Assembly (NCBI GenBank): GCA_022419385.1
Contig: JAJUBI010000001.1
Span: 1,178,001-1,242,000, forward strand
DNA from: Paraconiothyrium sp. Pb-2020
Lineage: Eukaryota > Ascomycota > Dothideomycetes > Pleosporales > Didymosphaeriaceae
DNA length: 64,000 bases
Reading direction: 5' to 3'
The number at the start of each line of letters is the position of its first letter. Within the stretch, counting starts at the first letter, position 1. The notes under the pieces are model-generated. The model was not told the DNA's origin, made no database searches, and saw nothing but the letters and a program-made list of their open reading frames with translations. The translations under genes were made by a program, and so were the position numbers. Positions 20,699-31,987 of the stretch are shown in pieces.

Positions 20699-22454
20699 AT
20701 GGCCGACATGAACCACGAGCTAAGCAGCACAAAGGAGCTGCGCGAGAGACCCGTCGATGCACACAGCGAGCATGCGAGCGAACCCGACACGCCACACATT
20801 TCACCATTCGCGCTTCTCTCGCTGATGGTGGGCATCAGCCTTGCTGCCTTTCTCGTCGCACTCGACCGTACCATCGTCGCCAATGCCATACCGTACATCA
20901 CCAACGAGTTCAAATCGCCGGACGACGCAGGATGGTACGGGTCTGCGGCAAGTCTCTAATGTCGGTGTTACTCTTGCTTCCAGCGCTAATCGAGTATACA
21001 GTACTTGCTAACAGCATGCGCCTTTCAGCCTACATTCGGCCGCGTTTTTGCGCATTTCGATGTCCGATGGTCGTTCCTTCTGGCGCTGTTTGTTTTTGAG
21101 CTGGGCAGCTTGATATGCGGCGTAGCTCCCAACACAAATGTTTTGATCGTGGGACGAGCCATTGCAGGCATCGGCTGTGCAGGCGTATTCGCCGGCTGTC
21201 TCGTCATTATCGCCGTGACAACGTCGTTGGCTGCCAGACCAGTGTATATGGGCGCCATTGGATCAGTGTAAGAAACCACTCCCATCATGCTCCCCCCACC
21301 TAATAGCTTAACTCATATGCGCGCATAGATTCGGGATCGGGTCTGTGTGCGGACCGCTGATCGGTGGCGCCTTGACCAGCAATGTCACCTGGCGTTGGTG
21401 TTTCTACATAAACCTGCCGGTCGGAGCATTGACGACTGTCCTGCTTCTTCTATTCTTCCATCCTTCAAAGACGAGCCGCGGGCAAGAAGGCAGTTTCGTC
21501 ACGCGCATCCTACGGCTTGACCTGATTGGCAACCTCATCCTCACCGCCACGGTGGTGATGCTCCTGCTGGTCCTCCAATGGGGCGGTATTGAGTACCGCT
21601 GGGGCAGCTCAAGAATCATCGGTCTTCTCGTCGCATCAGGTGTTGGCTTCGTGATGTTTGTGCTGTGGCAGCACAAGAAAGGCGCTGAAGCACTGACACC
21701 GCTCTCTATCATGGCTAACCGCGGTGTGGCCGCCAGCATTGGTGTCATGTTCTTCCTCAGCGGCGCATTCCTCGTCCACAGCTATTACCTGCCATACTGG
21801 TTCCAAGCGGTACGTGGCCGCACGCCTGTCCAGTCCGGTGTCGATCTCACTCCCTATGTCGCCACAAGTTTTGTATTCTCCATGATCGCCGGCATTGGCG
21901 TGAACAAGCTTGGCTACTTCACCCCTCCTACCATCATAGGCTGTGCAATTGGCTGTGTTGGCTGCGGGCTGCTGACAACGCTACATGTCGACACCAGTAC
22001 TGCCATGTGGGCCGGATACCAAGTTCTGACGTCTGCGGGCATGGGTATGGCAATGCAGCAGCCCATCATCGCGGTGCAAGCAATTCTCAAGCCCGACGTA
22101 GTCTCTATCGGCAGCGCCATAGTGCTCTTCGCCCAAGGTCTATCTGGCGCCATCTTCGTTTCCGTGGCCAACAACGTCCTACGAAACGAGCTCGCGCAAA
22201 ACCTCGTGAAATTGAAAATCCCGAATGTGAGCGAAATTCTGGCAGCGGGTGCGACGGACGTGCGCGAACTGGTCCCGGAAGCATTCAGGCTGCCGCTCAC
22301 TGAAGCTTACAATGATGCGTTATCGAAGGTTTTCATCATGGCCATTCCATTCTGTGGTATAGCCTTGTTGTTCGCTTTGTGGTTGCCATGGGTCAGTGTG
22401 AAGAAGAAGCAAGCCGAGCGTGGAGGACATGCCATTGTGGCAATGGACGGTTAA
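20699..22454 (+). CDS. MFS transporter, 14-helix drug/toxin efflux type
   Basis: Three exons, 20699-20947, 21002-21267 and 21329-22454, give 546 residues. The first intron is GC-AG (GCAAGT donor); only this choice joins the frame into the conserved WYGSAYLLTACAFQPTFGR. Motifs of the DHA efflux group are present: LVALDRTIVANAIP in helix 1, and GIGSVCGPLIGGAL with WRWCFYINLPVGAL around helices 5-6. About 14 hydrophobic segments are expected for this length. The ~40-residue N-terminal tail is hydrophilic. Within this cluster it most likely exports the pathway product or gives self-protection. No MFS gene is required for yanuthone biosynthesis itself as I recall it, so its link to the pathway is positional plus the shared promoter motif. 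Confidence 0.9.
20948..21001 (+). other. GC-AG intron in the MFS gene
   Basis: This 54-base intron has donor GCAAGT and acceptor TACAG. The GT located two bases downstream would shift the frame out of the conserved YLLT segment. Confidence 0.8.
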
Positions 22455-22954
22455 CAAGGCGCATGTTCTCACAGCTGACTAAGCGATGGCAGTTGGCAGA
22501 TTAGATACCATAGCCTCTAGGCGATGGAACTTTTTGTATCATATGTCTCGATAAAATTCATCTCTCTTGACACCTTATGCGCAAGGCCACTGCCCAGATT
22601 GGCTATCGTACATGTGCCTTAAGCATGCCATATAGAAGAGCGGCGGTTCATCATGCACATCCGCTGCAGGACCCAAGTGTGACTCGAGGGCAGTAGTATA
22701 AGCGCCTAGAGCTTCTCAAGCTATAATCCACACTATGAGCAATGGATCTGCTTATTGCGATGTGCTTGGAATGCGGGCTTGGAATTTTGCTTGAGACTTC
22801 GTCGAGTCGTCTCGGCCGAGCAGCTACCGAATGTCCAACGAACCTCACACCGGCCGGGTGCCCCGGCGTACAGCTTGGCGACGTAAATCAGACGAAGATT
22901 GAAAAAGCCTTGTTCACGATGGACTAGGTTCGACTATCACACTCGCCAATCACT
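22455..22954. promoter_or_regulatory. Promoter region of the decarboxylase gene
   Basis: This is 500 bases between the MFS stop and the amidohydrolase start. A perfect 10-base palindrome CTCGGCCGAG lies at 22811-22820. No other gene was seen. Confidence 0.55.
22812..22819. promoter_or_regulatory. TCGGCCGA palindrome (decarboxylase promoter)
   Basis: A perfect copy 136 bases before the decarboxylase start, extended by flanking C and G to a 10-base palindrome. Confidence 0.65.
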
Positions 22955-23986
22955 ATGGCCTCGATTGCAGAAGTACCGCAGGGCATCGACGTCCACCATC
23001 ATTTCATTCCGGAATGCTATGCAAAAGGTATGCCGATAGACAGACGGGTGGGCATTTTGCAGAGCTGATCAGTGGCTACAGCGCTCGGTGAGACTGGGGG
23101 CGACCCTTCGGGCTGGAAGCTCCCCGCGTGGTCTGTCGCGGCCTCTAAGAGCCTCATGCAAGCACATGGCATCCGCACCAGCATCCTCTCTTTGACGGCA
23201 CCCGGCTGCAGTATCCTCCAAGGTGCACCGGCGGCTGCGCTCGCTCGTGCTGTCAACGAAGAAGCGGTGGCTATCCGTAAAGCCGACCGTGAATCGTTCG
23301 GCTTCTTTGCAGCACTGCCGCCCGTAGAAGATGATGCGGACGCTGCAGTTGCCGAGATCGAGCACGCGCTGGACGTTCTCGGTGCCGAAGGTGTGACATT
23401 GTACACGCGGTACGGACCGGGCGCCCGGTACTTGGGCCATGAGGTACTACGCCCCGTGTGGGCCGCACTCAATGCACGCAAAGCGGTTGTGTTCGTGCAC
23501 CCTACACACTTAGCCGACACACGACTGGTCAACGCTTCCCTGCCCCAGCCCATCATCGACTACCCTCACGAAACGACCCGTGCTGCCGTCGACATGATCA
23601 CCGCTGGGGTTGTGCGAGACTTTCCCGACGTTAAGATCATTCTACCACACGCCGGTGGCTCATTGCCGTATCTGGCCACTCGAGCTGCACATTTGATGGC
23701 TGATGCCGGCCTCACTCAGCTCAGCGCCGATGACTTCCTCCGAGATGCTAGGAGCTTCTACTTTGACACAGCGTTGTCTGGGAATGACTTTTCGCTGCCA
23801 TTGCTGCTGGACTTCGCTGCGCCTGGGCACGTTCTGTTTGGTTCGGATTTCCCATATGCGCCGACGCCGACTATCAACACGCACACGGTGGCTGGAGCGA
23901 AGGTACTGGCGGAAAGGAATGGTGAGAACGGGGCGGATCTCACTGCAAACGCTTTGCAGTTACTCCCCCAGCTCAGATCGAGATAA
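22955..23986 (+). CDS. Amidohydrolase-type decarboxylase (6-MSA decarboxylase, YanB/PatG-like)
   Basis: Two exons, 22955-23027 and 23082-23986, give 325 residues, the usual size for the ACMSD/amidohydrolase-2 group. The metal-binding motif HHH is at residues 14-16 (IDVHHHFIP). Later family signatures are the IILPHAGG histidine and FGSDFPY, whose Asp is a metal or catalytic ligand. In the patulin and yanuthone pathways members of this family (PatG, YanB) decarboxylate 6-methylsalicylic acid to m-cresol. The 6-MSA-type synthase in the same cluster makes that the most likely reaction here. The metal is probably Zn2+ or Mn2+. The gene follows the MFS gene on the same strand and has its own TCGGCCGA site. 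Close relatives act on other aromatic acids, so the substrate is inferred from context. Confidence 0.9.
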
Positions 23987-24479
23987 TCTTGCTCTTCTGA
24001 GAAAGCGAATCATTATATGTCTTATAGACAGATAGCTGAGGTTCCCAAGTCGTCCTCTTGTCTGTTATCCACGATATATACAACCGAGTATCAAATAGAG
24101 TGCATTTAGTGATTGTAAAATGTTGGCCCCAAGAGCTTTTCACCTATATGAAATCACTGCTTATGGGCTTACCCATCCACTGTATTCCGTCACTATGTTC
24201 ACGCACCAGATCAATAGCTTGGCTTACCTTCTGCTAGTGACACCGAGTAGCATTTTTGTATCTACGAAAGTTTTCTAGATAGGATCTGAACATGTCCCTT
24301 GTCCTGCATGTGCAACAACGTCTTTGTTCTAATATCTAACATAGCCCGCCGAGTTATCTACTAGAAACCTTACTTCTATGATTCAATAGCCTGGATGTCT
24401 AAATCGTCCTGCAAAAGTCTAGCCTGGCCGGGTGCCTGCACACCCTTTCTTCTCGCACTTGCCCCCCTCACGTTCACTA
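23987..24479. other. Intergenic between convergent genes
   Basis: This is 493 bases between the 3' ends of the decarboxylase (+) and the AflR-like regulator (-). It is AT-rich with no gene, and probably holds both polyadenylation regions. Confidence 0.5.
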
Positions 24480-25941
24480 TCATATACAATCAGCCAATCC
24501 ATCAAGAAATACTGCATTCCCTCCGCAAGGCTTCTGCGTCTCGCCCCTTCCCATCACATCCCTCACCCTCTCCTCCAACTTCCTGACCACCATAATGCGA
24601 AACTCTCCCTCCCCCTCGCCCTCCCTAATTCTCGCTCTAACCAGCATTAGCACCCTCTCCAACCTCGCAAGCAACATCTCAATCAGCGCAGATATGATGC
24701 TTGCCCACTCCTTGTGCGAATCGACAGAGTATGCTCCTACTGTTATACGGCGGGTGGATAGGTCGTCGCCAACTAGCAGCAGTGGGATATCTTCACTGGA
24801 GATGGGCGAAGGTTGAGAGCGAGACTGAGAGTGAGCCGCGTCATCGAGCCACGACCCGACCGTGAGACGCAGCCGCGAGAGAGCCGTCACCAATTCGTCG
24901 CCGACTACCAGCGCCGTAACTGTCGCAGACGTGGATGTACTGCAGCGCTTGCATCTTAGCACCGCTTCGTACGTTGCAAGCGTCCTCTTGTAGGCTGCGA
25001 GGGTAGACTCGACGACTGAAGGCGCAATTATGTCGGCTAGTGCTGGTGTGTCTTCGAGCGCGGAGATGGCGGTCTTGATGCATTGGCAGCGGGGGGCGAG
25101 CATGTTGTCCATCTGGGTATGGACGAGGGGCGACTTTTCGGCTATGGGGATGATGTCGAAGTCTATAGTCGGGTGCCAGGAAGTGCATGAGGGGTCCGCG
25201 GGAGTAACCGCGGGCGTAATGGGCGAGAAGTATGTGTCAAGGTCGTAGGTGTCGGAGGGACTGGACAAGTCATGCGTGTGCACTGCTTAGAGTCAACGAT
25301 AGGATTAGATTATGGCACAAGGAGCGTTTACCTAGAGAAGAGACGTTATCGCTTGTATCGCTCCCCACGCTGAAATGATTGTTTGAAGACTCAAGCAGCA
25401 TCAATTCGCTCTCTTCAATACTCAAGTCTGGACCCGCCTCAAACAATGAGGTAAACTCGCTCATGGTCTGCTCTTCGACGGCAGATTGAAACTTCTCTCC
25501 GTTGTCGCTTTCATTTGCAGAGGCGAGAGCGTGTATCGGGCTTTCGAGAGACATGTCGCTCACGCTTGCGATCTCCTCACCGGTCCATGTTCCCGATGTT
25601 TGGTCTTTGCTCCTTGATTTGGGACTCAGGCTATCCTTTCTGGCTCTTGCTTCTCTGCAAGCGGCGGATGGTTTTCTTTTCGCTGGCAAAGTGGATTTTC
25701 TTTCTGGGTATGTGCATTTATTGACGCCTTCGGATTGACAGCGCGCGCACGCTGGGCGGTCACCACTGCAGCGAAGCTGCAACAGTCAAACTCCATTATA
25801 AGTCAACAATTGGATCATTAAACCTACTTTTCGTCGCTTGCAGTGAATGCATGCAGAGTGCTGATACAGCGCATCTCCTCTCTTCAAAGGACCTTTGCCC
25901 ACATCCTCCATACTGTCCTTGAGTCTCAGCGTTGTGAACAT
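24480..25941 (-). CDS. Zn2Cys6 transcription factor, AflR-like (YanR-type)
   Basis: Three exons, 25941-25828, 25776-25332 and 25282-24480, give 453 residues. The ATG at 25911 is an alternative start. The zinc cluster is C31-x2-C34-x6-C41-x6-C48-x2-C51-x7-C59; the first intron splits it right after the RRK. A basic linker with PERKSTLPAKRK follows, then a Ser/acidic-rich middle. The C-terminal half has the AflR-type helical region (CQCIKTAISALED, VLRCKRCS, LVVGDELVTALSRL). Proteins of this layout are pathway-specific activators of fungal metabolite clusters. AflR itself binds sites built on TCG...CGA; here the recurring promoter palindrome TCGGCCGA is a good candidate operator. A perfect copy 153 bases before this gene's own start suggests autoregulation. 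Confidence 0.9.
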
Positions 25942-26977
25942 GTTTAAAAGCGTCAACACGTTGGTGTGCACCCTGTCCACGAAATCCGCGAAAACACAGG
26001 CTTCCCGAAACGGTTATACCCGATACAACGTTCATCTTGGTGTTTTTTGGGTTACACGTGGTAGAGCCGCAGCCCTGGAGTCTGTTTCGCTTATCGGCCG
26101 ATACAGCCGTTTCAGCCAGGCTACGGTACGGCCCACGGCTGGACCGCGCTTCAACCAAGGACCCACAGGGCTGGCTGACAGCTGCAGGGCTTGCGCGCGA
26201 GAGATGGACCTGGCGAGCGGGTGGGCACTGACCGTCAGCCACGCGGACGAGAAACATACGTGGGTCGCTTCTCGGCGAAGAGCTGGTCTGAGCTTCTTAA
26301 GCACTCATGGCCTCTTCGTAAGGGTAAACTCAACAAGCCCGTTAGTATTTCGTGTCTCGTATTGCTTGCCCGTTCAAGGAATGATTGGCAAAACTCGAGC
26401 CCAGGCCCGGGAATGTAATCTTTGATAAACAGTGTCTACCTTGGAAAACGCCACCCAATAGATCAAGTAACCACCAGGCATGTGCAGCCGTCTATCGCTA
26501 TCGCGTAATTTTGAGCATTTCAGAATTTTACCACCCAAAAGGGAATGTGATGATCGTGCGTGTAGTCTAACATGATAAAAGAAAGTCGTATTATTTGCAT
26601 AGCCAAGATCGGATGGCTGCTTGCCGTTAAAACTACCCATTCAGTCTGCGTGCATAAGAGTGACTGCATTCGATGCCTAAGACACTGGCTCCGATGGATC
26701 CGAGAGGTCTGACGTAGGACCAAGGCACTGATAAGCTGGGAAGCAGTGCGCCTTGTTCTATCTGACAATATGCCAGTTAGAGGAAGGAAGTATGCTTGGT
26801 GAAGCTGGGCCGGCGTAGGCCTAGTACATGGAGTGGTCAACCAATGTTTGCTTGCTTCGCCCAAATATTAGGGCAACTGATACGGATGGACGAATCAGGT
26901 TGACTGATACAGTTCTGGTAAACCTTATAGCTGCAAACACCGGAGCTTGTGCGAGCTGAGCTGAGTGAGATTGCGTA
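25942..26977. other. Intergenic between the two regulators
   Basis: The right part is beyond the 3' end of the second regulator; the left part is the promoter of the AflR-like gene and carries TCGGCCGA at 26094. No further gene was recognised. Confidence 0.5.
26094..26101. promoter_or_regulatory. TCGGCCGA palindrome (AflR-like regulator promoter)
   Basis: A perfect copy 153 bases upstream of the regulator's start at 25941. Confidence 0.6.
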
Positions 26978-29366
26978 TCAAGTATCGGTTAAACCTTCAA
27001 GCTGTAGGAAAGAGGCTAGACCTTGATCCATCCCACCGAGATCGACGACGCCTGCCTGGTCCTTCTGCCACTGGCCGTTCTGAAAGTTCAGGTCCAGGAA
27101 CGAGGAGTTGAAGTCCGCAGAAAACCAAGAGAGGTCGGTGTGGGGGCGCCGAGGTAAGTGTTCCTTCAGCTCATTGAGAATAGTCCAAAGATTTTGGCGC
27201 AACGAGGAGGATACACCAGGAGGTTGTTGATTTTGAGCCTGCTCGCTGTTGTAGCACATGTCAAGGACTTCTTCAGCAAAGTGCTCAACGAGATCAGCCT
27301 CAGCTGGGCACGACTCCGTCTGCAGGTATGTAAGCAGGATAAGGGTTTCTTCCAGGGGCTGCAGTCGGCTCAGCAGTGCCCATTTGTACACGCCTGCGGC
27401 GGACCAACGCGTCAGACGAAGATAGGTTTGGATATATTGGCAGCAAAGGCGCACAAGACTGGATAAGTTATGCTTGGTCAGCCTGCGGACAGCGTCGTTG
27501 ACTGGGAAAGGGACACTTACGTTTTCCACAATGTAGCCTGTCGCTGGCCAGTGAAGTCATGAAGGAAGCGTTTTTGTAGGAGTATCAATGCCCTCAAGTA
27601 AAGCATGTGAAGGACTGATCGGGCCCAAAAGTTAAAGACGGTGGTGGTGCCAGCGTCGTCCCTGTAGAGTGTGTTGTGAGTAGCGGGCCCGACATTCGCC
27701 TGGAAGGAGGAGACCAGGCCTTTTTCAGGCACGCCTTTGGCTGGTAGGCGCGCAGAGATGGCGCGGATACGGCTATTGAGGGAGGATAGCATGTCGTTGA
27801 GCTCGATCAAGTCACGCTGATTAGGTTTTTGTCGATCATAGGCCCTCACCACGATCTGACGCATCGCTGAGGCGATCTCGGCACGGCCGAGGGCAAATAG
27901 CAAGAAAGCTGATGATTTGGGCGTGTTCTCGCCGGCTAGCACGTTCTGATCGTCCAGGAACTCAACAGGCATACGCGTATCCGACGAACCCTCAACGCGG
28001 GCCGCCTGCAGCTCAGTGCCTGCGGCCACGGCGGATTGGATGTCCAAGTCGACAAGGTGCCACCAGATACGCCGACCCAGCTCGCTCTTGACGGAGCCCA
28101 AGCCCTTCCGTGATGCCTCGCGGTGCAGGCCGAGTTGCTGGGCGGCGCGGATGCACGTGCTGATAATCTGTGCAGTGCGCAGCTGGTAGATGTCCTCGCG
28201 GCCGAGGCCGCTCTGCACAACCAGTGCGGCGACGAGTGAGTCCATAGAGGGCGTTTCGGGGAAGTTGGAGGCCTTCATGGCGCTCGTAAAGGCAGAATAG
28301 AGACTGTCACGGAAGACAAGCGTGTCCGGAACTTGAGTAGACGCGGCAAGCGGCGTGCCTGACGCCGCTATGGCGCCGGCGTACATTACACCCCATAAAA
28401 GCGCAACAAAGCCGGCCTCGGACGTGGACACGGAGAGCGGAATGATGTTTTCTTGCTCGCCCAGCAGCTGGGCACATAGCTGGCCGTAGCGTTTTGCCAG
28501 CGTTGGAGCATGGACAAAGGGCAGCAGAGGATGTACGCACAGGAAGAAGCACTGCAGTAGCGCACCGCAGACGTGTTTTGGCGGCAGCGTCATGTGGTCG
28601 GCAGAGTTCAGCGAGGGTACTTTGCAGCGGTCGACAGTGCTCTGGGTGCGCAGTATGCGCTCGTAGACATCTTGCTGTAACCAAGTCAGCCGGCGTAACA
28701 CAGCGGGTACAGAGGGATACTCGCATCGCGGCTGACCAGCGCCCAGAATGTGCGCTCGACAAAGAGCTTCGAGCCATCGTCCTGGGTGGAGATGTAGCCT
28801 TCAAACGGCGAGCCGGCACGAGAGGATTCCCTTCTGTTGGGCAGAGCGTCCAGCGGGCAGGCGCTATCGAGCTGGAAGGAATTGAGCGAGAGACTCGGGG
28901 TGAGCAGGCCGAAGTCGAAGTTGGAGTCGAAGTCGAAGTCAAAGTCCAGCGACGGCGCGTCCCACTGGAAGCCTAAGCCCAAAGTAGGCGGGGTCGTCCA
29001 CCCCACCGCGGCGGGCTCAGGGTCTGTGAGGGGAGAGCCGTTGTCGCGACGGCCCGCTTCGTGGGGCTCCAGAGGATCGAGTGCGTCGTGCGAATCGTGG
29101 ACATCGCGGAGGTGTTGGTGTTGTTGTTGGACGTCGCCCAGCACCTTGCGCTTTTTGGCCGCAGCCTTCTCGCGGTGGTCGGCCTCGCTCTCGTACACGC
29201 ACTCGGACTCGCCCAGGCGCACGCAGTTGGCGCACGCAGGGCGCTGTTTCTCGCACTTGATCTTGCGCCGTCGGCATGCGAGGCAGCTCAGCGACGGCCG
29301 GTTGCGAACGATCTTCCGGAGAGCCATGGAGCTGTTGCAGCGGTGTCGTGACTCAACAGCGGGCAT
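26978..29366 (-). CDS. Zn2Cys6 transcription factor with fungal-specific TF domain
   Basis: Three exons, 29366-28737, 28674-27521 and 27458-26978, give 754 residues. For both introns I chose the 62-base version that keeps frame; each has shorter alternatives. The zinc cluster is C28-x2-C31-x6-C38-x6-C45-x2-C48-x7-C56. Next come a basic KKRK linker and an Asp/Phe repeat stretch (DFDFDFDSNFDF). The large Fungal_trans-type middle homology region includes LGLHREA and RRIWWHLVDLD. Regulators of this architecture control metabolite or carbon-use genes. It lies inside the cluster between the AflR-like gene and a P450. Unlike the pathway genes, I found no perfect TCGGCCGA in its 5' region (29367-29962), so it may act above the pathway regulator or belong to another response. 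Confidence 0.85.
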
Positions 29367-29962
29367 GCACGTTTATTAGCTGTCGGGGTGCGGCGCAGGC
29401 ATCCGTGCCGTCAGACGACTAACAGGTACTCAAGAGCGAGGGTGGTAAGCAAGGCCAGTTAGCTGAGCGATTGTGCTACATAGCGACGCCCGTAAGCGTG
29501 GGATTTGCCCATGTCTGAGACTCACTCGCAGGTCTGGCCGACTCCAGCATCGCAGGAATCAACTAGGTCTGATTCGGCCTCAGGATCACTTATCGTGGCC
29601 GTTGAGGAGCGTGGCTTCGACGTGCAGTGATCCTTCAAGCACCAGAGAAATCTCACCACCCACAGTACGGCTTGCATTGGCATACAAGCTTTCGCTCCTC
29701 GCGGCCCGAGACGAGCGGCTGCTTCCTGGAGCACGCCCAGCGCCACGCCTCGACTCCAGCTAGCTTATCGAAGCCTTCTATGGTCTCACTGCGCAGCCAC
29801 TCATCAGAGAACCAGGTACGGGGAGCGGAGCATCACTACGCAATTTCTCACTAAAAGTATTCTATGCAGCGCACATCGCATCCTTACGAGCGTCTTGGTT
29901 GAAACCCGTTTGCAAGATACGGCTCCACATGCAGGGATCAGTGCGGAGGCCTGCCCAGCCCT
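29367..29962. other. Intergenic, promoter of the second regulator
   Basis: This is 596 bases between the start of the second regulator and the 3' end of the P450. Only degenerate variants of the cluster motif are present (for example CTGGCCGA near 29534, TCGGCCTC near 29574). No gene was seen. Confidence 0.5.
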
Positions 29963-31759
29963 TCAGCCGTCGCGTCGCCTGGGTACCACGAGGAGCTCCC
30001 CATGGAACTCCGGCACTACCATGTCGTCCCAGGCCATATCGGCAGGGGTCGTGCCCGCTAATTGGAAGTCGAAGCGGCGTATCAGGTAGCCTATAGCCAT
30101 GTACATCTCCATGTATGCGAGACTAAACAGCGGTCAGTAGGATTGTTCCATGCGGCCAAGCTTGCAGGCACGTACTTGATGCCTAAACACGACCGGCTGC
30201 CGCGTGAGAAGGCTACCATGAAGCGGCTCAGACGCGCCACTTCTTCGGGCGCTTGCAGCCAACGCTCGGGATCGAAGGTGCGCGGGTTCTCGAAGATGGA
30301 GTCGTTGTAGTGTATATGGTAGATGGCCATGCCAATGCGCGTTCCAGCAGGCACATAGCGCCCATCAGGCAGCGTTACACCGCCAGGCGGCACGAGTCGG
30401 GGAGTACGCGACGCCGCTGGGGAGGAATAGCGCAGCCCCTCCTTGATTACTGCCGTCTGCGAGCACGCAATCAGTTCCAAGGCCGCCAGTCTCTTGTCCT
30501 ACCAAAACTTACCAGATACGGTAACTTTTCAAGCTCCGGGTACGGTGCATGCGACTCTGCTTCAGGCAGCACCGTCTTCAACTCCGCCAGCAGCCGCGAG
30601 TGGATGGCAGGATTGCGGACTATGTTGTACAAAGTCACCATGTTTGCTATCCCCGTAGTATCGTCACCCGCAGAGATGGTCGTCAAGATCTCGTCACGCA
30701 AACCCTGCTTGTCGGGTACTATGTAGCCCTTCTCAGGGATAGGGATCAGCAGTCGTTCCATGATGGTAGGGAACGACGGCAGCTTGCCCGCATCCTTCTG
30801 TGCTAGGAAGTCGTCGATGCGACGGGCGGCGAACTGTTCAAGCTCATGACCCATCGCAATAGAACGCGACATCCGGTGTGTCAGCCACCGCGGCAGCTTG
30901 TGGAGCAGCCGGATAAATGGAAACGCTTTTATGATGTGCAGGCTTGGCAGATACTGTTTAAATACCTGCACCGGCAGCGACTTGAACTTGGGGTCATCCA
31001 ATGCCCCCAAGGACTTGCCAAAGGCGAATTGTGAGACCATGTCTGGAATTGCCTTGTCAGCTTCGCGCGTCGATCCGCTGTGGAAAACGCACCCATGGCC
31101 AGCGACTTGAGCGCCCACTCCATCGAGACTGGCTTCCCGGCCTCGTAGAACTCGTCAAAGCGGCGGCAGCAGTGGTCGACATGTTCCATCAGCATAGGCT
31201 CGAGCGCTTGCATGTTCCTCTTTGCGAATAATGGCTCAAGCGGCGCTTTGCGCTGCTTATGCCTAATAGGATCACTTTCGGCCAAAGTGCTCGTAGGCGC
31301 CCCCAGCACCTTGTGCATTGACGGGTCTTTGTAAAACTTGCTGTTTGGGAAATAGAGCTTGTGATAGAATTGAGGATCGTATACGTGGACCTCATTGGGC
31401 CCCATACGCAGAGCAGGACCTGCAGGTGTATGTTAGCTGGTCCAAGAATCTACTGTTTGCTTGAAAAACGAACCGAGTCTCTTGTGCATCTCTTCCAGTT
31501 TGAACAGTGTCTGACCCTTTTGGCCCGGACGCGTCCCGATATTCCAGTAAGCCTCCCAGCTGGCAGGCATTAGCCGGGATTGGCGCTGTGGCTGACATGT
31601 CACTTACTATTCGCCAAGGGCAGCCCATTTCGAACCAGGGAAAATTGCCAAGGGACTGAGGTAAATCAAGTATACGGCTCTTGCCGCATGCCAGGAGAGA
31701 AAAAGAGCCAGAAAAAAAAGCCATGGGTGGCCCAGCAGGGTTTGCACAATTCCATACAT
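29963..31759 (-). CDS. Cytochrome P450 (YanH-like candidate)
   Basis: Six exons, 31759-31608, 31559-31474, 31419-31093, 31042-30513, 30456-30176 and 30122-29963, give 511 residues, all in frame. An N-terminal membrane anchor (LLGHPWLFFLALFLSWH) is followed by a short proline-poor linker. The I-helix oxygen-binding motif is AGDDTTG, the ExxR motif is EGLR, the PERF-type segment is DPERW, and the heme loop is FSRGSRSCLG with the ligand at Cys455. It acts at the ER with a P450 reductase. It resembles the trichodiene-oxygenase-like P450s found in fungal clusters. The other P450 (43205-45011) looks like the m-cresol hydroxylase, so this one more likely does the later oxidation of the prenylated ring or methyl group, as YanH does. 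It shares a divergent promoter and a TCGGCCGA site with the acyltransferase. Confidence 0.88.
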
Positions 31760-31836
31760 TGCTGCTGTGGTTTGCTGGTTCTTTTCATTCGACAAATGGT
31801 TACATATAAGACGGCCAGCTTCGGAAGTAGCCGTAC

Positions 31837-31844
31837 TCGGCCGA
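31837..31844. promoter_or_regulatory. TCGGCCGA palindrome (P450/acyltransferase divergent promoter)
   Basis: A perfect copy in the 228-base gap between the divergent P450 (start 31759) and acyltransferase (start 31988): 78 and 144 bases from the two starts. Confidence 0.65.
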
Positions 31845-31987
31845 TACGCGCTCTTACGCGCTCTCGCCCAGTCATGAGGCGGAGCAAACGACGGCCGACA
31901 GTACTCGCATCAGTTGATGGTGTTCGAAGATTAGACCGCCATGACCGGTAACAATTCTGTCACAGTCGATTCCACGTTGCTGCACCG

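Noticed and set aside
20459..21099. Several overlapping frames across the MFS start region
   Set aside because: Only the frame starting at 20699 carries the MFS motifs; the others are phase shadows.
22007..22303. Internal plus-strand frame in the MFS gene
   Set aside because: It is an off-phase reading of the last MFS exon.
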